A stretch of DNA of 64,000 nt from JASLEW01 sp035544875. Its GTDB lineage: Bacteria > Acidobacteriota > Thermoanaerobaculia > Multivoradales > UBA5704. This document shows positions 50,130-59,092 of the stretch, piece after piece. The position numbers and the translations under genes are program-made. The stretch is taken from the NCBI GenBank assembly GCA_035544875.1, contig DASZZP010000038.1, positions 62,001-126,000 on the forward strand. The letters are read 5' to 3'. Under the pieces are notes generated by a model. That model saw only the letters and a program-made list of their open reading frames with translations. It ran no database searches and was not told the origin of the DNA. Position 1 is the first letter of the stretch, and each line of letters begins with the position of its first letter.

Positions 50130-50482
50130 TCCGGGCTCACCCATCGCCTCAACGCGATCACCTAGAAGCGTGAGGGCTCTCTACATCTCGGCCGGGGTGG
50201 CGGGCGAGGTCGGCGCGCACGGCGGCGGCGGCGGCGCCGAGGGCGGTGGCGTGGCGCAGCGTAGCGGTCTAGAGATCGCGGCCGCGGAAGAGGGTCTGGG
50301 CCTCCAGAGGCCAGAGCGTGGCGCTGAGAGAATTTCTAGGGCCGGAGCTCCTCTCCCATGATCGTCGCCACTACTGCCGAAAAGTCCAGGTCGGCCGCCC
50401 CTTTTTCTACGGCCGAGTCGGGAACCCGGCCGCCAGACCCAGTCCGGGCGGGGAGCCGGCCGTCCTATCCACCCGCTGCGCC
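50130..50482. other. Intergenic region, no gene recognised
   Basis: 353 bases between hflC and the convergent HhH-protein gene. The minus strand shows a short stretch T-L-R-H-A-T-A-L-G-A-A-A-A-A-V in one frame after a stop, which might be the decayed end of an enzyme gene, but nothing certain. No hairpin with a T-tract was found. Confidence 0.5.
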
Positions 50483-51463
50483 TCAGCGCTGCGGTGCCGG
50501 TGGAGGCTTCGGCCCTGTCTTTGACTCGCGATAGCCGGCGTTTCTGGCGTCGGCCTCGGTCATGCATTGGCCGTGCTTGGTCTTGCCGTACCAGCGCTCG
50601 CCCTCGCGGTAGAACACCTTGCTGCCGGGGTTTGCCCAGACCATGTCCTTGGCGCACTGCCGCGCTCCGGCCTCGACGGTGCCCGCGCCGCCCGCGCTGC
50701 CGGTAGCGCCCGCCGGAGCCGCGTTCGCGCCACTCGCCCCAGGAGCTCCCGCCGGACCCGCTGTGCCCGCCGGACCGCCGGCCGCCGGCGGCGAGGCGGG
50801 AACGGGAGGCGAGGCTGCGCCGGCCGCGGCAGCCGGCATCGCCGAAGCCTTACCGGCCGAGGCGTAGGGGGCCAGCTTCGCGATCGCCGCGGCCGGCAGA
50901 CCGGCGCGCATCAGGTCTTCCACGGTCGAGTAGGGACGCGCGGCGATGATCTTCTTCGCGATCGCCGGCCCCACCCCGGGAAGCGTCGTGAGCTGTTTCT
51001 CGGTCGCGGAATTGAGGTCGACCTTCGGGGCCGGGGGTGGCAGCGCGCCGAGCGCCCTCTCCTGGGCGGGCGTCCTGGCGGTGCCCGGCCCCGCCGCGCC
51101 GCGGAGCGCAGGCGGGGTGGGAGGCGCTCCCGTGGCTGCCTGCTCTCCCCGCCGTTCAGTTCCGGCGGCGGCACCTACGGTCACCAGCCGCGCGATCTGA
51201 TCGACCGTCTTGGCCGGCACCCCGGCCCTGATCAGGTCGGTCACGGCGGCGTAGGGACGCCCGGCAACGATCTTCATCGCCGTGGTGGAACTGACCCCCG
51301 GCAGCTTCTCGAGCTCCTTCATACTCGCCAAGTTGATGTCGATCAACCCAGGAGGTTGATTGGCCGCCGACGCCGCCAACCAGCCGGTCGATGCCACCGT
51401 CATCGCCAAGGCCAGGCAGAGTGCGGTCCAGGCGAGCCGGCACCTGCTGCTCGTTGCGTTCAT
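50483..51463 (-). CDS. Secreted ComEA-like helix-hairpin-helix protein
   Basis: 326 residues with a signal peptide (L-C-L-A-L-A-M-T-V-A-S-T-G-W-L-A). There are two HhH modules: I-D-I-N-L-A-S-M-K-E-L-E-K-L-P-G-V (about 40-95) and V-D-L-N-S-A-T-E-K-Q-L-T-T-L-P-G-V-G (about 145-200). An Ala/Gly/Pro-rich linker follows, and the C-terminus has M-V-W-A-N-P-G-S-K-V-F-Y-R, then W-Y-G-K-T-K-H-G-Q-C-M-T-E-A-D-A, a short module seen in other secreted HhH proteins. ComEA binds DNA for uptake; a similar periplasmic DNA role is plausible here. GAAAGGAG precedes the ATG at 51463. Confidence 0.85.
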   Translation of the reverse strand: MNATSSRCRLAWTALCLALAMTVASTGWLAASAANQPPGLIDINLASMKELEKLPGVSSTTAMKIVAGRPYAAVTDLIRAGVPAKTVDQIARLVTVGAAAGTERRGEQAATGAPPTPPALRGAAGPGTARTPAQERALGALPPPAPKVDLNSATEKQLTTLPGVGPAIAKKIIAARPYSTVEDLMRAGLPAAAIAKLAPYASAGKASAMPAAAAGAASPPVPASPPAAGGPAGTAGPAGAPGASGANAAPAGATGSAGGAGTVEAGARQCAKDMVWANPGSKVFYREGERWYGKTKHGQCMTEADARNAGYRESKTGPKPPPAPQR

Positions 51464-51585
51464 CGGCTCTTCTCCTTTCGCGGCGTGCCCCGTGCCAGTA
51501 TCGCGCGGGCTGGCACCCGCCGCCGAGCTCATTCAGGAGACGGCGACAGCCGCGGCGCCTCGCCCGCTCACCTATGATAGAGCCT

Positions 51586-52965
51586 ATGGAACGCCAAGAC
51601 CTCATCGCCAGATACCGCGCGACGCGAGCTCTGAGCGTTGCGCTCTGCTCCCCCTTGGCGTCCGAGGACTACCGCGTCCAGTCGATGCCCGACGTCAGCC
51701 CGCCGTGGTGGAACCTGGGCCACACCACGTGGTTCTTCGCCAAGAACATCCTCGAGCCCTTCGGCCGCTATGGCGCCGGCGACGCGCGCTTCGAATATGC
51801 GCTGAACTCGTACTACGAGTCGCTGGGGCCGCGCCTGGCCCGCGACCACCGCGGGCTGGTGACCCGCCCGACGACCGCCGAGATCTACCGCTTCCGCGCC
51901 TCGGTCGACGAGCGCTTCGGAGCTCTGGTCGCCGAGGCCGGCGAAGCCGATTACCCGCGGCTGCAGTTCCTAGCCCTGACCGGCATCCAGCACGAGCAGC
52001 AGCACCAGGAGCTGCTGGTGACCGAGATCAAGCACATCCTGGGCTCGAACTTGCCCGAGCTCCGCGAGCCCTACCTGCCCGCGGCGGGCGGCGGCACGCC
52101 GCCGGCGCTGGCGGAGCGCGAGCCCGATCCGGCCGGCCGCGTCGCACCCTCCGGGCCGCTGCCCGCGCGGCCGGTCGCGTTTGCCGGCGGCCTGTTCGAG
52201 TTCGGCAACCTCGAGGGAGGCTGGTGCTGGGACAACGAGATGCCCGTGCACCGGGCCTATCTCGAGCCTTTCGTCCTGCTCGACCGCCTGGTGACCAATG
52301 GCGAGTACCTCGAGTTCATCGAGCAGGGCGGCTACGCCGACCCCCTGCTGTGGCTGGCCAACGGCTGGGCGCGGGTGCAGGAGGCCGGCTGGTCGGCGCC
52401 GCTCTACTGGGAGCGCGAGGGCGGCAGATGGCAGCTGTGGACGCTCGGCGGCCGGCGCGCCCTCGACGTCGACGAGCCGGTCTGCCACGTCAGCTTCTAC
52501 GAAGCCGACGCCTATGCCCGCTGGCAGGCGCGCCGCGGCGGCGCCTCGGCCGGCGCTCGCCTGCCGACCGAACGCGAATGGGAACATGCCGCCCGCGTCG
52601 CCGGATTCCCGGGACCGGCGCCGAACTTCCTGGAGAGCGGCAGCCTCCACCCGCGCCCGTTCGCGCGGCCGGGCGCGCCGGCAGCGCAGGGGCCGCCCGC
52701 GGCGGCCGAGGACATGGGGATGGCGCAGCTCGGGGGTGACGTGTGGGAATGGACCTCCAGCCACTACGAGCCCTATCCCGGCTACCAGCCCTTCGACGGC
52801 AATCTGATGGAATACAACGGCAAGTTCATGGACAACCAGCGCGTCCTGCGCGGCGGCTCCTGCGCCACCCCCGCCGCGCACATCCGGCCCAGCTACCGCA
52901 ACTTCTGGCCCGCCGACACCCGCTTCCAGTTCACCGGCATCCGCCTCGCGCTGCCCATGGCCTGA
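51586..52965 (+). CDS. EgtB-like iron(II)-dependent sulfoxide synthase / FGE-sulfatase-domain protein
   Basis: 459 residues. The N-terminal DinB-like domain has W-W-N-L-G-H-T-T-W-F and H-E-Q-Q-H-Q-E-L-L, together the three-His iron site of EgtB-type enzymes. The C-terminal FGE-sulfatase domain (about 195-459) has G-L-F-E-F-G-N-L-E-G-G-W-C-W-D-N-E and ends V-L-R-G-G-S-C-A-T-P-A-A-H-I-R-P-S-Y-R-N-F. EgtB couples cysteine or gamma-glutamylcysteine to trimethylhistidine in ergothioneine synthesis. No egtD methyltransferase gene is nearby. ATG 51574, in the same frame, is an alternative start. Confidence 0.83.
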   Translation: MERQDLIARYRATRALSVALCSPLASEDYRVQSMPDVSPPWWNLGHTTWFFAKNILEPFGRYGAGDARFEYALNSYYESLGPRLARDHRGLVTRPTTAEIYRFRASVDERFGALVAEAGEADYPRLQFLALTGIQHEQQHQELLVTEIKHILGSNLPELREPYLPAAGGGTPPALAEREPDPAGRVAPSGPLPARPVAFAGGLFEFGNLEGGWCWDNEMPVHRAYLEPFVLLDRLVTNGEYLEFIEQGGYADPLLWLANGWARVQEAGWSAPLYWEREGGRWQLWTLGGRRALDVDEPVCHVSFYEADAYARWQARRGGASAGARLPTEREWEHAARVAGFPGPAPNFLESGSLHPRPFARPGAPAAQGPPAAAEDMGMAQLGGDVWEWTSSHYEPYPGYQPFDGNLMEYNGKFMDNQRVLRGGSCATPAAHIRPSYRNFWPADTRFQFTGIRLALPMA

Positions 52966-52985
52966 GACGAAGCTCCCCGGCGCCG

Positions 52986-53489
52986 CTACCAGCCCGCGGT
53001 GCCCGCTCCGCCTTTGAACGGACCGACGATCTCGGCGGTGATCCAGCCGCCGTAGAAGTCTCCCGGCTGGGCGCGCGCCGGCTCGCCGTCGACCAGGCAG
53101 CGCTCCATCGCCTGGGGATAGAAGGCGACGTGATCGCGGATCTCCTTGTAGCTCAAGGTCGGCTCGGGGTAGCTCCAGGCGGCATCAGGCGCCCGCCGGC
53201 CGCCGGCCGCCACGTCATAGTAGCTGGCAAGACCCTTCCACTCACAAAAGCTGCGGCGCTCCGAGGGCAGCAGGTGCTCCATGCGGATGTCGGACGGCGG
53301 CAGGTAGTAAACCGGCGGATGACTGGTCTCCAGCACGCGCCAGCAACTCCGGCTCTCGGCCAGCAAGACGCCGCCGAAATGGATCTGGACGAGCTTGGCG
53401 CAGCGCTCGAGCCGCGGCGGGCGCGGGTAGTCCCAGACCGACTCCTGCCCCGGCCCGGGCACCACGCGCTCTATCGCAACACGCTTCAT
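52986..53489 (-). CDS. DUF427-family protein
   Basis: 167 residues. It contains the DUF427 core: V-W-D-Y-P-R-P-P, V-Q-I-H-F-G-G-V-L-L-A-E-S, then T-S-H-P-P-V-Y-Y-L-P-P-S-D-I and C-E-W-K-G-L-A-S-Y-Y-D-V, and near the end V-A-F-Y-P. These beta-rich proteins are common in bacteria and fungi and have no established reaction. It converges on the EgtB-like gene with a 20-base gap and starts downstream of the metalloprotease gene on the same strand. Confidence 0.85.
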   Translation of the reverse strand: MKRVAIERVVPGPGQESVWDYPRPPRLERCAKLVQIHFGGVLLAESRSCWRVLETSHPPVYYLPPSDIRMEHLLPSERRSFCEWKGLASYYDVAAGGRRAPDAAWSYPEPTLSYKEIRDHVAFYPQAMERCLVDGEPARAQPGDFYGGWITAEIVGPFKGGAGTAGW

Positions 53490-53521
53490 GAGCTCCGCCT
53501 TCTCACCCTACCGGCCGCTTG

Positions 53522-55669
53522 CTAGAGGCTGAAGGCGGTGTTGTCGAGACCTCCGCAGAACTTGCCGGCTTGGTTATGGTAGGTGTTGACCTTGCCGGTC
53601 TGGGTGTCGGTCACCGTCAACGTGTATTCGAGGTCCGACAGCGTGCCATAGAAGACCGCGATCCGGTTGCCGAGGTTGAGGATCTTGGCCAGCAGCTCGA
53701 GGTTGCCTGGATCGGTAAAGAAAAAGGCGCCGGTCACATCCGACGAGAGCCTGACCGCCCCCCCTTGCCCGCTCGTGCCATTGCCCGCGTTGGACCAGCT
53801 CATGGTGAGCCCAAAGCGGCCGCTCAGCAGACAGAGCGTATTGGAGTCGGGACGGCACGAGCCCGAAGCGGCGGCGCCCTCGGACTCCGCCAGCACCGCG
53901 AGGTGGCCGGCGAGCGGCGACTGCGGTAGGGGCAGCGGCGCGGCCGGGTTCGTAGCTGCCGCGAGAAGGTCCGCATCCGGCGGCGCCAGCGCGGCGATTC
54001 GCGGCGCCTTGCGCGGCGCCCACGGCGCGCCTCCGCCGCTGTCGCCGCCGCCGGGGGCGTCGCTCGCCAACGTGGCGCTCTTGGTGAACGCGTTCTGATC
54101 GATCGCGCCGCAGTCGCCGGCCGTGTTGCTGTAGCTCTTGCCGTCGCCGGTCTGGAGATCGGTCACGATCATCGTGAAGTGCAGGTTGGTGAGCTCGCCA
54201 TAGAACAGCTTGATCACCGTCCCGAAGTCGAGGATCTTGACGATGAGCTCGACGTTCGTCGGGTCGCCGAAGGAGAAGAACCCTGCTTCGTCGGTACGCG
54301 GGATGGCGACGCCGAGGCCGTTGGAGTTATCGAACTGGTTTTGCCACAGCACGTCGACCTTGAAGCGGCCGCCCAGCAGACAGAGATTGTTGGGCCCCTC
54401 GAGACAAGTTCGCTCGGGCATGAAGGCCGCCGCCAGGTCCTTGGTGCTGCTGATGGTCTGCGCGTTGTCGCGCTGGTTCGGGATGCCGGTCGGGACTCCC
54501 CTGAGGCTGACTCCGGGATTCGAGTAGTAGGGCTGCACCGCGCAACCCTGCACGCACTGGTTCTCGTACGACATGATGGTGCGGAACTGGCCGTCCACAT
54601 AGTGGCCGAAGGAGAAGGGGAACGAGGCCTGCGAAGCGGGAGCGCCGTTGGCGGGGTCGTGCTCGCAGCCGAGGTTATGCCCCAGCTCGTGCGCCAGCGC
54701 CATGACGCTGGTGGTGCAGGTGCGCAAGACCGCCGAATAGGCGAAAGGCGCGAAGTCGCTGCTCAGGGCGTCGCGGCGCATGACCCAGGCGAGGCCGCAG
54801 AAGTTCTGCATCTGGTCGACGATCAGCGACACCAGGTCGGCGCCGTAGAGGCGGCGCAGCCGCGCGACGGTCGGATCGTTGGTCACCCATTCGAGATCCT
54901 GCTGCGCGTTGCCGGTCTCGGTGTAGTTGACCTCCTGCATCTGCACCGGCACGTAGCGGGCGTTGATCTGGCTGTTGATCAGACCGCTGTTGGAGAGGTC
55001 GATGGCCGTCTGGAGGGTGAGCAACAGCCCCGCCAGCCCCTTCGAGTCGGCCACGTCGGCCGCTGTGTAGAGGAGCAGGACGCGGATGCGGGTGGGTGCC
55101 GCCGAGGCTTTAGCGTGGGGCAGCGGCAACTCCTTCGCCAGGCTGCCGTTGAGCGGCGGCTCCAGCGGACCGCCGCAGGGCTTGAATCGGCTCTGATCGA
55201 TCTCCATCAGCTTGTGCTCACCGGGCGCGCCGGGGGCCACCTGATACACCGCGGTGCGCAAGAAGATCAGGCCTGACATCTGATGATCGATGACCGTCAG
55301 GGTGGCGGAACCGATCCTGCTCCTGCCGTCCTCCGGATCGAGGAGATCGCCGCGCCATGTGTAGTTCTCCATGCCGCGCTTCTCGAGGTCGGTGCGCACC
55401 GTGGGATAGATCTTGCCGTCGAGCAGCGGCAGCGCCAGGCCGGAGTGCAGGGCCGCGAAATCGACGCTCACCAGGCGCTCGGCGACGACCTCCGGGGCCG
55501 ATAGAGGCGCCGACTTGAGGACGCCGGAGTCGAGGAACCGGAACAGATCGCGGCCCTCGGTACCGGGGAGCAGCGGTCCCGCGGCCGCCGCCGGCGGCGT
55601 CCCGGCGATCAGCGCCAGCAACGCGAACGCTGCGATCGAGGTGTAGACCGGCAGACTCTTGCGCGACAC
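53522..55669 (-). CDS. Secreted metzincin zinc metalloprotease with two C-terminal beta domains
   Basis: 715 residues with a signal peptide (A-F-A-L-L-A-L-I-A-G-T-P-P-A-A-A-A). After a propeptide-like region, the reprolysin-type catalytic domain (about 190-400) carries H327-E-L-G-H-N-L-G-C-E-H337-D, the three-His zinc site of metzincins, with M-S-Y-E-N-Q behind it as the Met-turn. Two copies of a beta domain follow (about 425-530 and 610-715: C-L-L-G-G-R-F-K-V-D-V and C-L-L-S-G-R-F-G-L-T-M), joined by a low-complexity linker. It probably degrades extracellular protein. The same domain occurs as a fragment at 47736-48047. Confidence 0.85.
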   Translation of the reverse strand: MSRKSLPVYTSIAAFALLALIAGTPPAAAAGPLLPGTEGRDLFRFLDSGVLKSAPLSAPEVVAERLVSVDFAALHSGLALPLLDGKIYPTVRTDLEKRGMENYTWRGDLLDPEDGRSRIGSATLTVIDHQMSGLIFLRTAVYQVAPGAPGEHKLMEIDQSRFKPCGGPLEPPLNGSLAKELPLPHAKASAAPTRIRVLLLYTAADVADSKGLAGLLLTLQTAIDLSNSGLINSQINARYVPVQMQEVNYTETGNAQQDLEWVTNDPTVARLRRLYGADLVSLIVDQMQNFCGLAWVMRRDALSSDFAPFAYSAVLRTCTTSVMALAHELGHNLGCEHDPANGAPASQASFPFSFGHYVDGQFRTIMSYENQCVQGCAVQPYYSNPGVSLRGVPTGIPNQRDNAQTISSTKDLAAAFMPERTCLEGPNNLCLLGGRFKVDVLWQNQFDNSNGLGVAIPRTDEAGFFSFGDPTNVELIVKILDFGTVIKLFYGELTNLHFTMIVTDLQTGDGKSYSNTAGDCGAIDQNAFTKSATLASDAPGGGDSGGGAPWAPRKAPRIAALAPPDADLLAAATNPAAPLPLPQSPLAGHLAVLAESEGAAASGSCRPDSNTLCLLSGRFGLTMSWSNAGNGTSGQGGAVRLSSDVTGAFFFTDPGNLELLAKILNLGNRIAVFYGTLSDLEYTLTVTDTQTGKVNTYHNQAGKFCGGLDNTAFSL

Positions 55670-55815
55670 GAGAACCCCCTTGGGACGACGCCTGGGCCTT
55701 GGCGCTGATCCCGCTGAAAGAGGGAATTATACCACCGTCCCATACCCCTCCCGCGCGCCGAGCCCCGGAGGCGCCGCGTCCACGACCACGAGATTCCCGG
55801 CCGGGCCGAGCCCTT

Positions 55816-55849
55816 CGCGCGACCGCCTCGCCGGGCGCATTCCGGTCGG
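55816..55849 (+). other. 34-base copy of part of the YncE/phosphoesterase gene
   Basis: Bases 55816-55849 are identical to the reverse complement of 43416-43449, inside the propeller part of the phosphoesterase gene. The surrounding frame reads G-P-S-P-S-R-D-R-L-A-G-R-I-P-V-G-W, matching the gene product (G-P-S-P-P-R-D-R-L) for 17 residues. It is a short relic in the region before padR and is not part of any intact gene. Confidence 0.7.
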
Positions 55850-55942
55850 CTGGTTGGCCATCCGCCCACCATCATCTCCATTCTCACCTTGCCATCTCAG
55901 GGGTCGCCGTGCGAAGATGCCCTTAGATCTTTAGGGGTGACC

Positions 55943-56275
55943 ATGGGAAGACGAGATCGAGACCTGTTTCAGGGAACGCTGGACATGTTGACGCTCAAGG
56001 CGCTGATCTGGGGCCGGCGGCACGGCTACGAGGTCATGCGCTGGATCCGCCAGATCTCCGGCGGCCATCTCCAGGTCGAGGAGGGGGCCCTCTACCCCTC
56101 GCTGCACCGCATCGAGGCGCGCGGCTGGGTCGAGTCGGAGTGGGGGCTCTCCGAGAGCGGTCGGCAGGCCAAGTTCTACCGCCTGACCGCTGCCGGCCGC
56201 CGCCAGCTGGAGCTCGAGACGACCACCTGGCGCAGCTACGTCGAAGCGGTCGCCAAGGTCCTGGCCGCGGTCTGA
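55943..56275 (+). CDS. PadR-family transcriptional regulator
   Basis: 110 residues of a PadR winged helix: L-F-Q-G-T-L-D-M-L-T-L-K-A-L, H-G-Y-E-V-M-R-W-I, then V-E-E-G-A-L-Y-P-S-L-H-R-I-E and F-Y-R-L-T-A-A-G-R-R-Q-L. It is of the short form with one C-terminal dimer helix. AGGGG lies just before the ATG at 55943; a GTG at 55937 is an alternative. It is followed after 12 bases by an ADOP permease gene, the usual pairing in Acidobacteria, where the PadR protein is thought to regulate the permease. Confidence 0.9.
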   Translation: MGRRDRDLFQGTLDMLTLKALIWGRRHGYEVMRWIRQISGGHLQVEEGALYPSLHRIEARGWVESEWGLSESGRQAKFYRLTAAGRRQLELETTTWRSYVEAVAKVLAAV

Positions 56276-56287
56276 CCGTACGCTGCC

Positions 56288-58996
56288 ATGGCGACCGGCT
56301 ACTTCCAGGAGCGACGGCCCGCGGCGAAGGGGCGGCGGCGCTTCTCGCTCGGCGCCGAGCACCGCGACCCGCGCAGCCTGCGCGGCGAGATCGAGAACGA
56401 ATTCGACGCCCACCTCGAGAGCGCCGCGCGCGAGCTCCTCGAGGCCGGCCTCGAGCCGCCGGCGGCCTGGGAGGAGGCGCGGCGCCGCTTTGGCGACCGC
56501 GAGAGCTACCGTGCGGCTTGCCACCAAATCGATCTACGGCACCGCAAGGCGCGGCGCCGGGGAGAGATCATGAACGACCTGCTGCAGGACTTGCGCTTCG
56601 CCGGCCGGACCTTCCGCCGCGGACCGGGATTCGTGGCCGCCTCGATCCTCACCCTCGCCCTCGGGATCGGCGCCAACGTCGCGGTCTTCTCGGTGGTCTA
56701 TGGGGTGATGCTCAAGCCCCTCCCCTTCCCCGACCCCGAGCGCCTGGTCATGCTGTTCGAGACCAACCCGGAGTTCGGCTGGACGGCGGCGGAAGTCGCC
56801 CCCGCCAACTACCTCGACTGGCGCGAGCCCAACCGCGCCTTCGCCGACATCACCGCCTACAACGATTGGATCGCTCCCGTCACGCTTACCGGGGACCACG
56901 AGCCCGAGGTGTTGAGCGCGGCGGCGGTGACCGGCAACTTCTTTGCGGTGCTGGGCGTGCCGCCTCCCTTGGGGCGCGGGCTGCGCCCCGAAGAGACCTG
57001 GCGCGGCCACCGGGTGGCAGTCCTTTCGCATCGGCTCTGGCAGCGCCGCTTCGGATCGGACCCCGCGGTGCTCGGCAGGACGATCACGCTCAACAGTGCC
57101 GCCACCACGGTCATCGGCGTGATGCCCGCCGGCTTCAGCTTCCCCTTCCGCGACCTCGACCTCTGGGTGCCGGTCGGATGGCGGCCGGAGAATCGCGCCA
57201 CGGTCCATTTCCGCCAGGCCCACAACCTGCGTGCCGTGGGGCGCCTGCGGCAGGGCGTCACCCTGGAGGAAGCCCGCGGCTACCTCGCGACGATCGCGGC
57301 CCGACTGGCCCGAGCGTACCCGGCGACCAACCGCGTCATGGGCGCGGGACTCGCGCCGCTTCAACAGTGGGTCGCCGGTCCGCGGCGGCTGCCGCTTCTC
57401 GTCCTCCTCGGGGCGGTAGCCCTCGTGCTGCTCGTCGCCTGCGCCAACGTCGCCAACCTGCAGCTCGCCCGCGCCACGGTTCGCACCCCGGAGATCGCCC
57501 TGCGCAGCGCCCTGGGCGCCGGCAGATGGCGGCTCCTGCGGCAGCTCTTCACCGAGAGCTTGCTCCTCTCCCTGCTCGGCGGGGTGGCCGGGCTGGGGCT
57601 CGGGCTCTACGGCACGCGCGGGCTGCTGGCGATCGGCCCGGCCGACCTGCCACGGGCCGAAGAGATCCACCTCCACGGCGTGGTGCTCGCCTTCGCCTGC
57701 GGCGCCACGCTCCTTGCAACCCTGCTCTTCGGCCTGGCGCCCGCTCTCCAGGCGGCGCGCGCCGAGGCCGGCCTGGCGCTCCAGCGCGCGGGGTGCGGCA
57801 CCGCGAGCCGGCGCATCCGCCGGACGCGCGACGGCTTGATCGCCGGCGAGGTCGCGCTGGCGGCGGTGCTCGTGATCGCCGCCACGCTGCTGCTCGACAG
57901 TCTCGGCCGTCTGCGCCAGGTGGACCTCGGCCTGCGCTCCGACCATGTCCTGTCCGCGAGCCTCTCGCTTCCCGGCGTCAGCTATCCCAGAGTCGCCCAG
58001 GTCGTCGCCTTCTACCAGGAGCTCTGCCGGCGGGCGCGCACGCTGCCGGGAGTCCGCACCGCCGGGCTCGCCGATGGCCTGCCGCCGACCGGCGCCGGCT
58101 GGACAGGCGTTTTTGCGATCGCGGGGCGCCCCGGCGGAAGCGACTTCCATCACCGGCTGGTCAGCCCGGATTATTTCGGCGTCTTCCGGGTCCCGCTGCG
58201 GCGCGGCCGCACCTTCACCGAGGAGGACGGCAAGGAGGCGCCGGGACAGGTCCTGGTCAACGATCGCTTCGCGCGCGAGTTCTTTAGCGGCGAGGACCCG
58301 ATCGGGAAACGCCTCACCATGGACACCGTCGACAACCGCCCCGCCCCCAACGCCCGCTGGCGCACCGTGATCGGGGTGGTCGGCGACGAGAAGCTGCTGG
58401 GGCCCGCGGCGCCGGCGCCGGCGCAGATCTACGAACCGCTGCCGCAGAACGCCGACCAGGGGATGCAGCTCGTGGTGCGCACCGCGGGCGACCCGCTGGC
58501 GATCGTCGGGCCGCTGCGCGCCCTGGTCCGCGAGATGGACCGCAACCTGCCGCTGCTCGCCGTCGCCAGCATGGACGAGATCGTTTCCCGCTCGGTCGCG
58601 AGCGAGCGCTTCCTCACGCTCCTCATGGCGCTCTTCGCGGCGATCGCCCTGACCCTGGCGGCGGTCGGCGTCGCCTCGGTCATGGCCTACAACGTCGCGC
58701 AACGCACGCGCGAGATCGGCGTCCGCCTGGCGCTCGGCGCCGCAGGGGGCCAGGTCGTCGGCCAGGTGGTGCGCCAGGCAATGCGCCCGGCCGCGCTCGG
58801 CATCGCCGCCGGCCTGGCCGGCGCCCTCGCCGCCTCGCGGCTCCTGCAGGGCCTCCTGTTCGCGGTCCGCGCCACCGATCCCACCGTCTTCGCCGCCGTC
58901 GCCCTCGCCCTCACCCTCGTCGCCCTGGCCGCCAGCTACCTCCCCGCCCGCCGCGCCCTGCGCATCGACCCCATGCTCGCCCTGCGCCACGACTAA
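56288..58996 (+). CDS. ADOP-type duplicated orphan permease (MacB/FtsX domains)
   Basis: 902 residues. An N-terminal cytoplasmic helical region (about 30-90) is typical of these proteins. Two MacB_PCD-FtsX halves follow: the first helix is at about 118-140 (I-L-T-L-A-L-G-I-G-A-N-V-A-V-F), FtsX helices at about 370-500, a second periplasmic domain at about 540-740, and the last helices at about 775-895 with R-T-R-E-I-G-V-R-L-A-L-G-A. There is no ATPase in the protein or next to it. ADOPs are abundant in Acidobacteria and their substrates are unknown. It is co-transcribed with padR. Confidence 0.9.
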   Translation: MATGYFQERRPAAKGRRRFSLGAEHRDPRSLRGEIENEFDAHLESAARELLEAGLEPPAAWEEARRRFGDRESYRAACHQIDLRHRKARRRGEIMNDLLQDLRFAGRTFRRGPGFVAASILTLALGIGANVAVFSVVYGVMLKPLPFPDPERLVMLFETNPEFGWTAAEVAPANYLDWREPNRAFADITAYNDWIAPVTLTGDHEPEVLSAAAVTGNFFAVLGVPPPLGRGLRPEETWRGHRVAVLSHRLWQRRFGSDPAVLGRTITLNSAATTVIGVMPAGFSFPFRDLDLWVPVGWRPENRATVHFRQAHNLRAVGRLRQGVTLEEARGYLATIAARLARAYPATNRVMGAGLAPLQQWVAGPRRLPLLVLLGAVALVLLVACANVANLQLARATVRTPEIALRSALGAGRWRLLRQLFTESLLLSLLGGVAGLGLGLYGTRGLLAIGPADLPRAEEIHLHGVVLAFACGATLLATLLFGLAPALQAARAEAGLALQRAGCGTASRRIRRTRDGLIAGEVALAAVLVIAATLLLDSLGRLRQVDLGLRSDHVLSASLSLPGVSYPRVAQVVAFYQELCRRARTLPGVRTAGLADGLPPTGAGWTGVFAIAGRPGGSDFHHRLVSPDYFGVFRVPLRRGRTFTEEDGKEAPGQVLVNDRFAREFFSGEDPIGKRLTMDTVDNRPAPNARWRTVIGVVGDEKLLGPAAPAPAQIYEPLPQNADQGMQLVVRTAGDPLAIVGPLRALVREMDRNLPLLAVASMDEIVSRSVASERFLTLLMALFAAIALTLAAVGVASVMAYNVAQRTREIGVRLALGAAGGQVVGQVVRQAMRPAALGIAAGLAGALAASRLLQGLLFAVRATDPTVFAAVALALTLVALAASYLPARRALRIDPMLALRHD

Positions 58997-59092
58997 TTAG
59001 GTTAGCGGGTTGACCAAGGCTCAGCCATAGGAATCGGCCTCGTCGGGGCGCAGATCAGGCTCGTTTGCGTGGCACTGGCGCAAACGTGCTCT

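Noticed and set aside
56534..58990. An 818-codon minus frame opposite the ADOP permease
   Set aside because: Repetitive Gly/Asp/Gln/Glu sequence typical of antisense frames of GC-rich genes.
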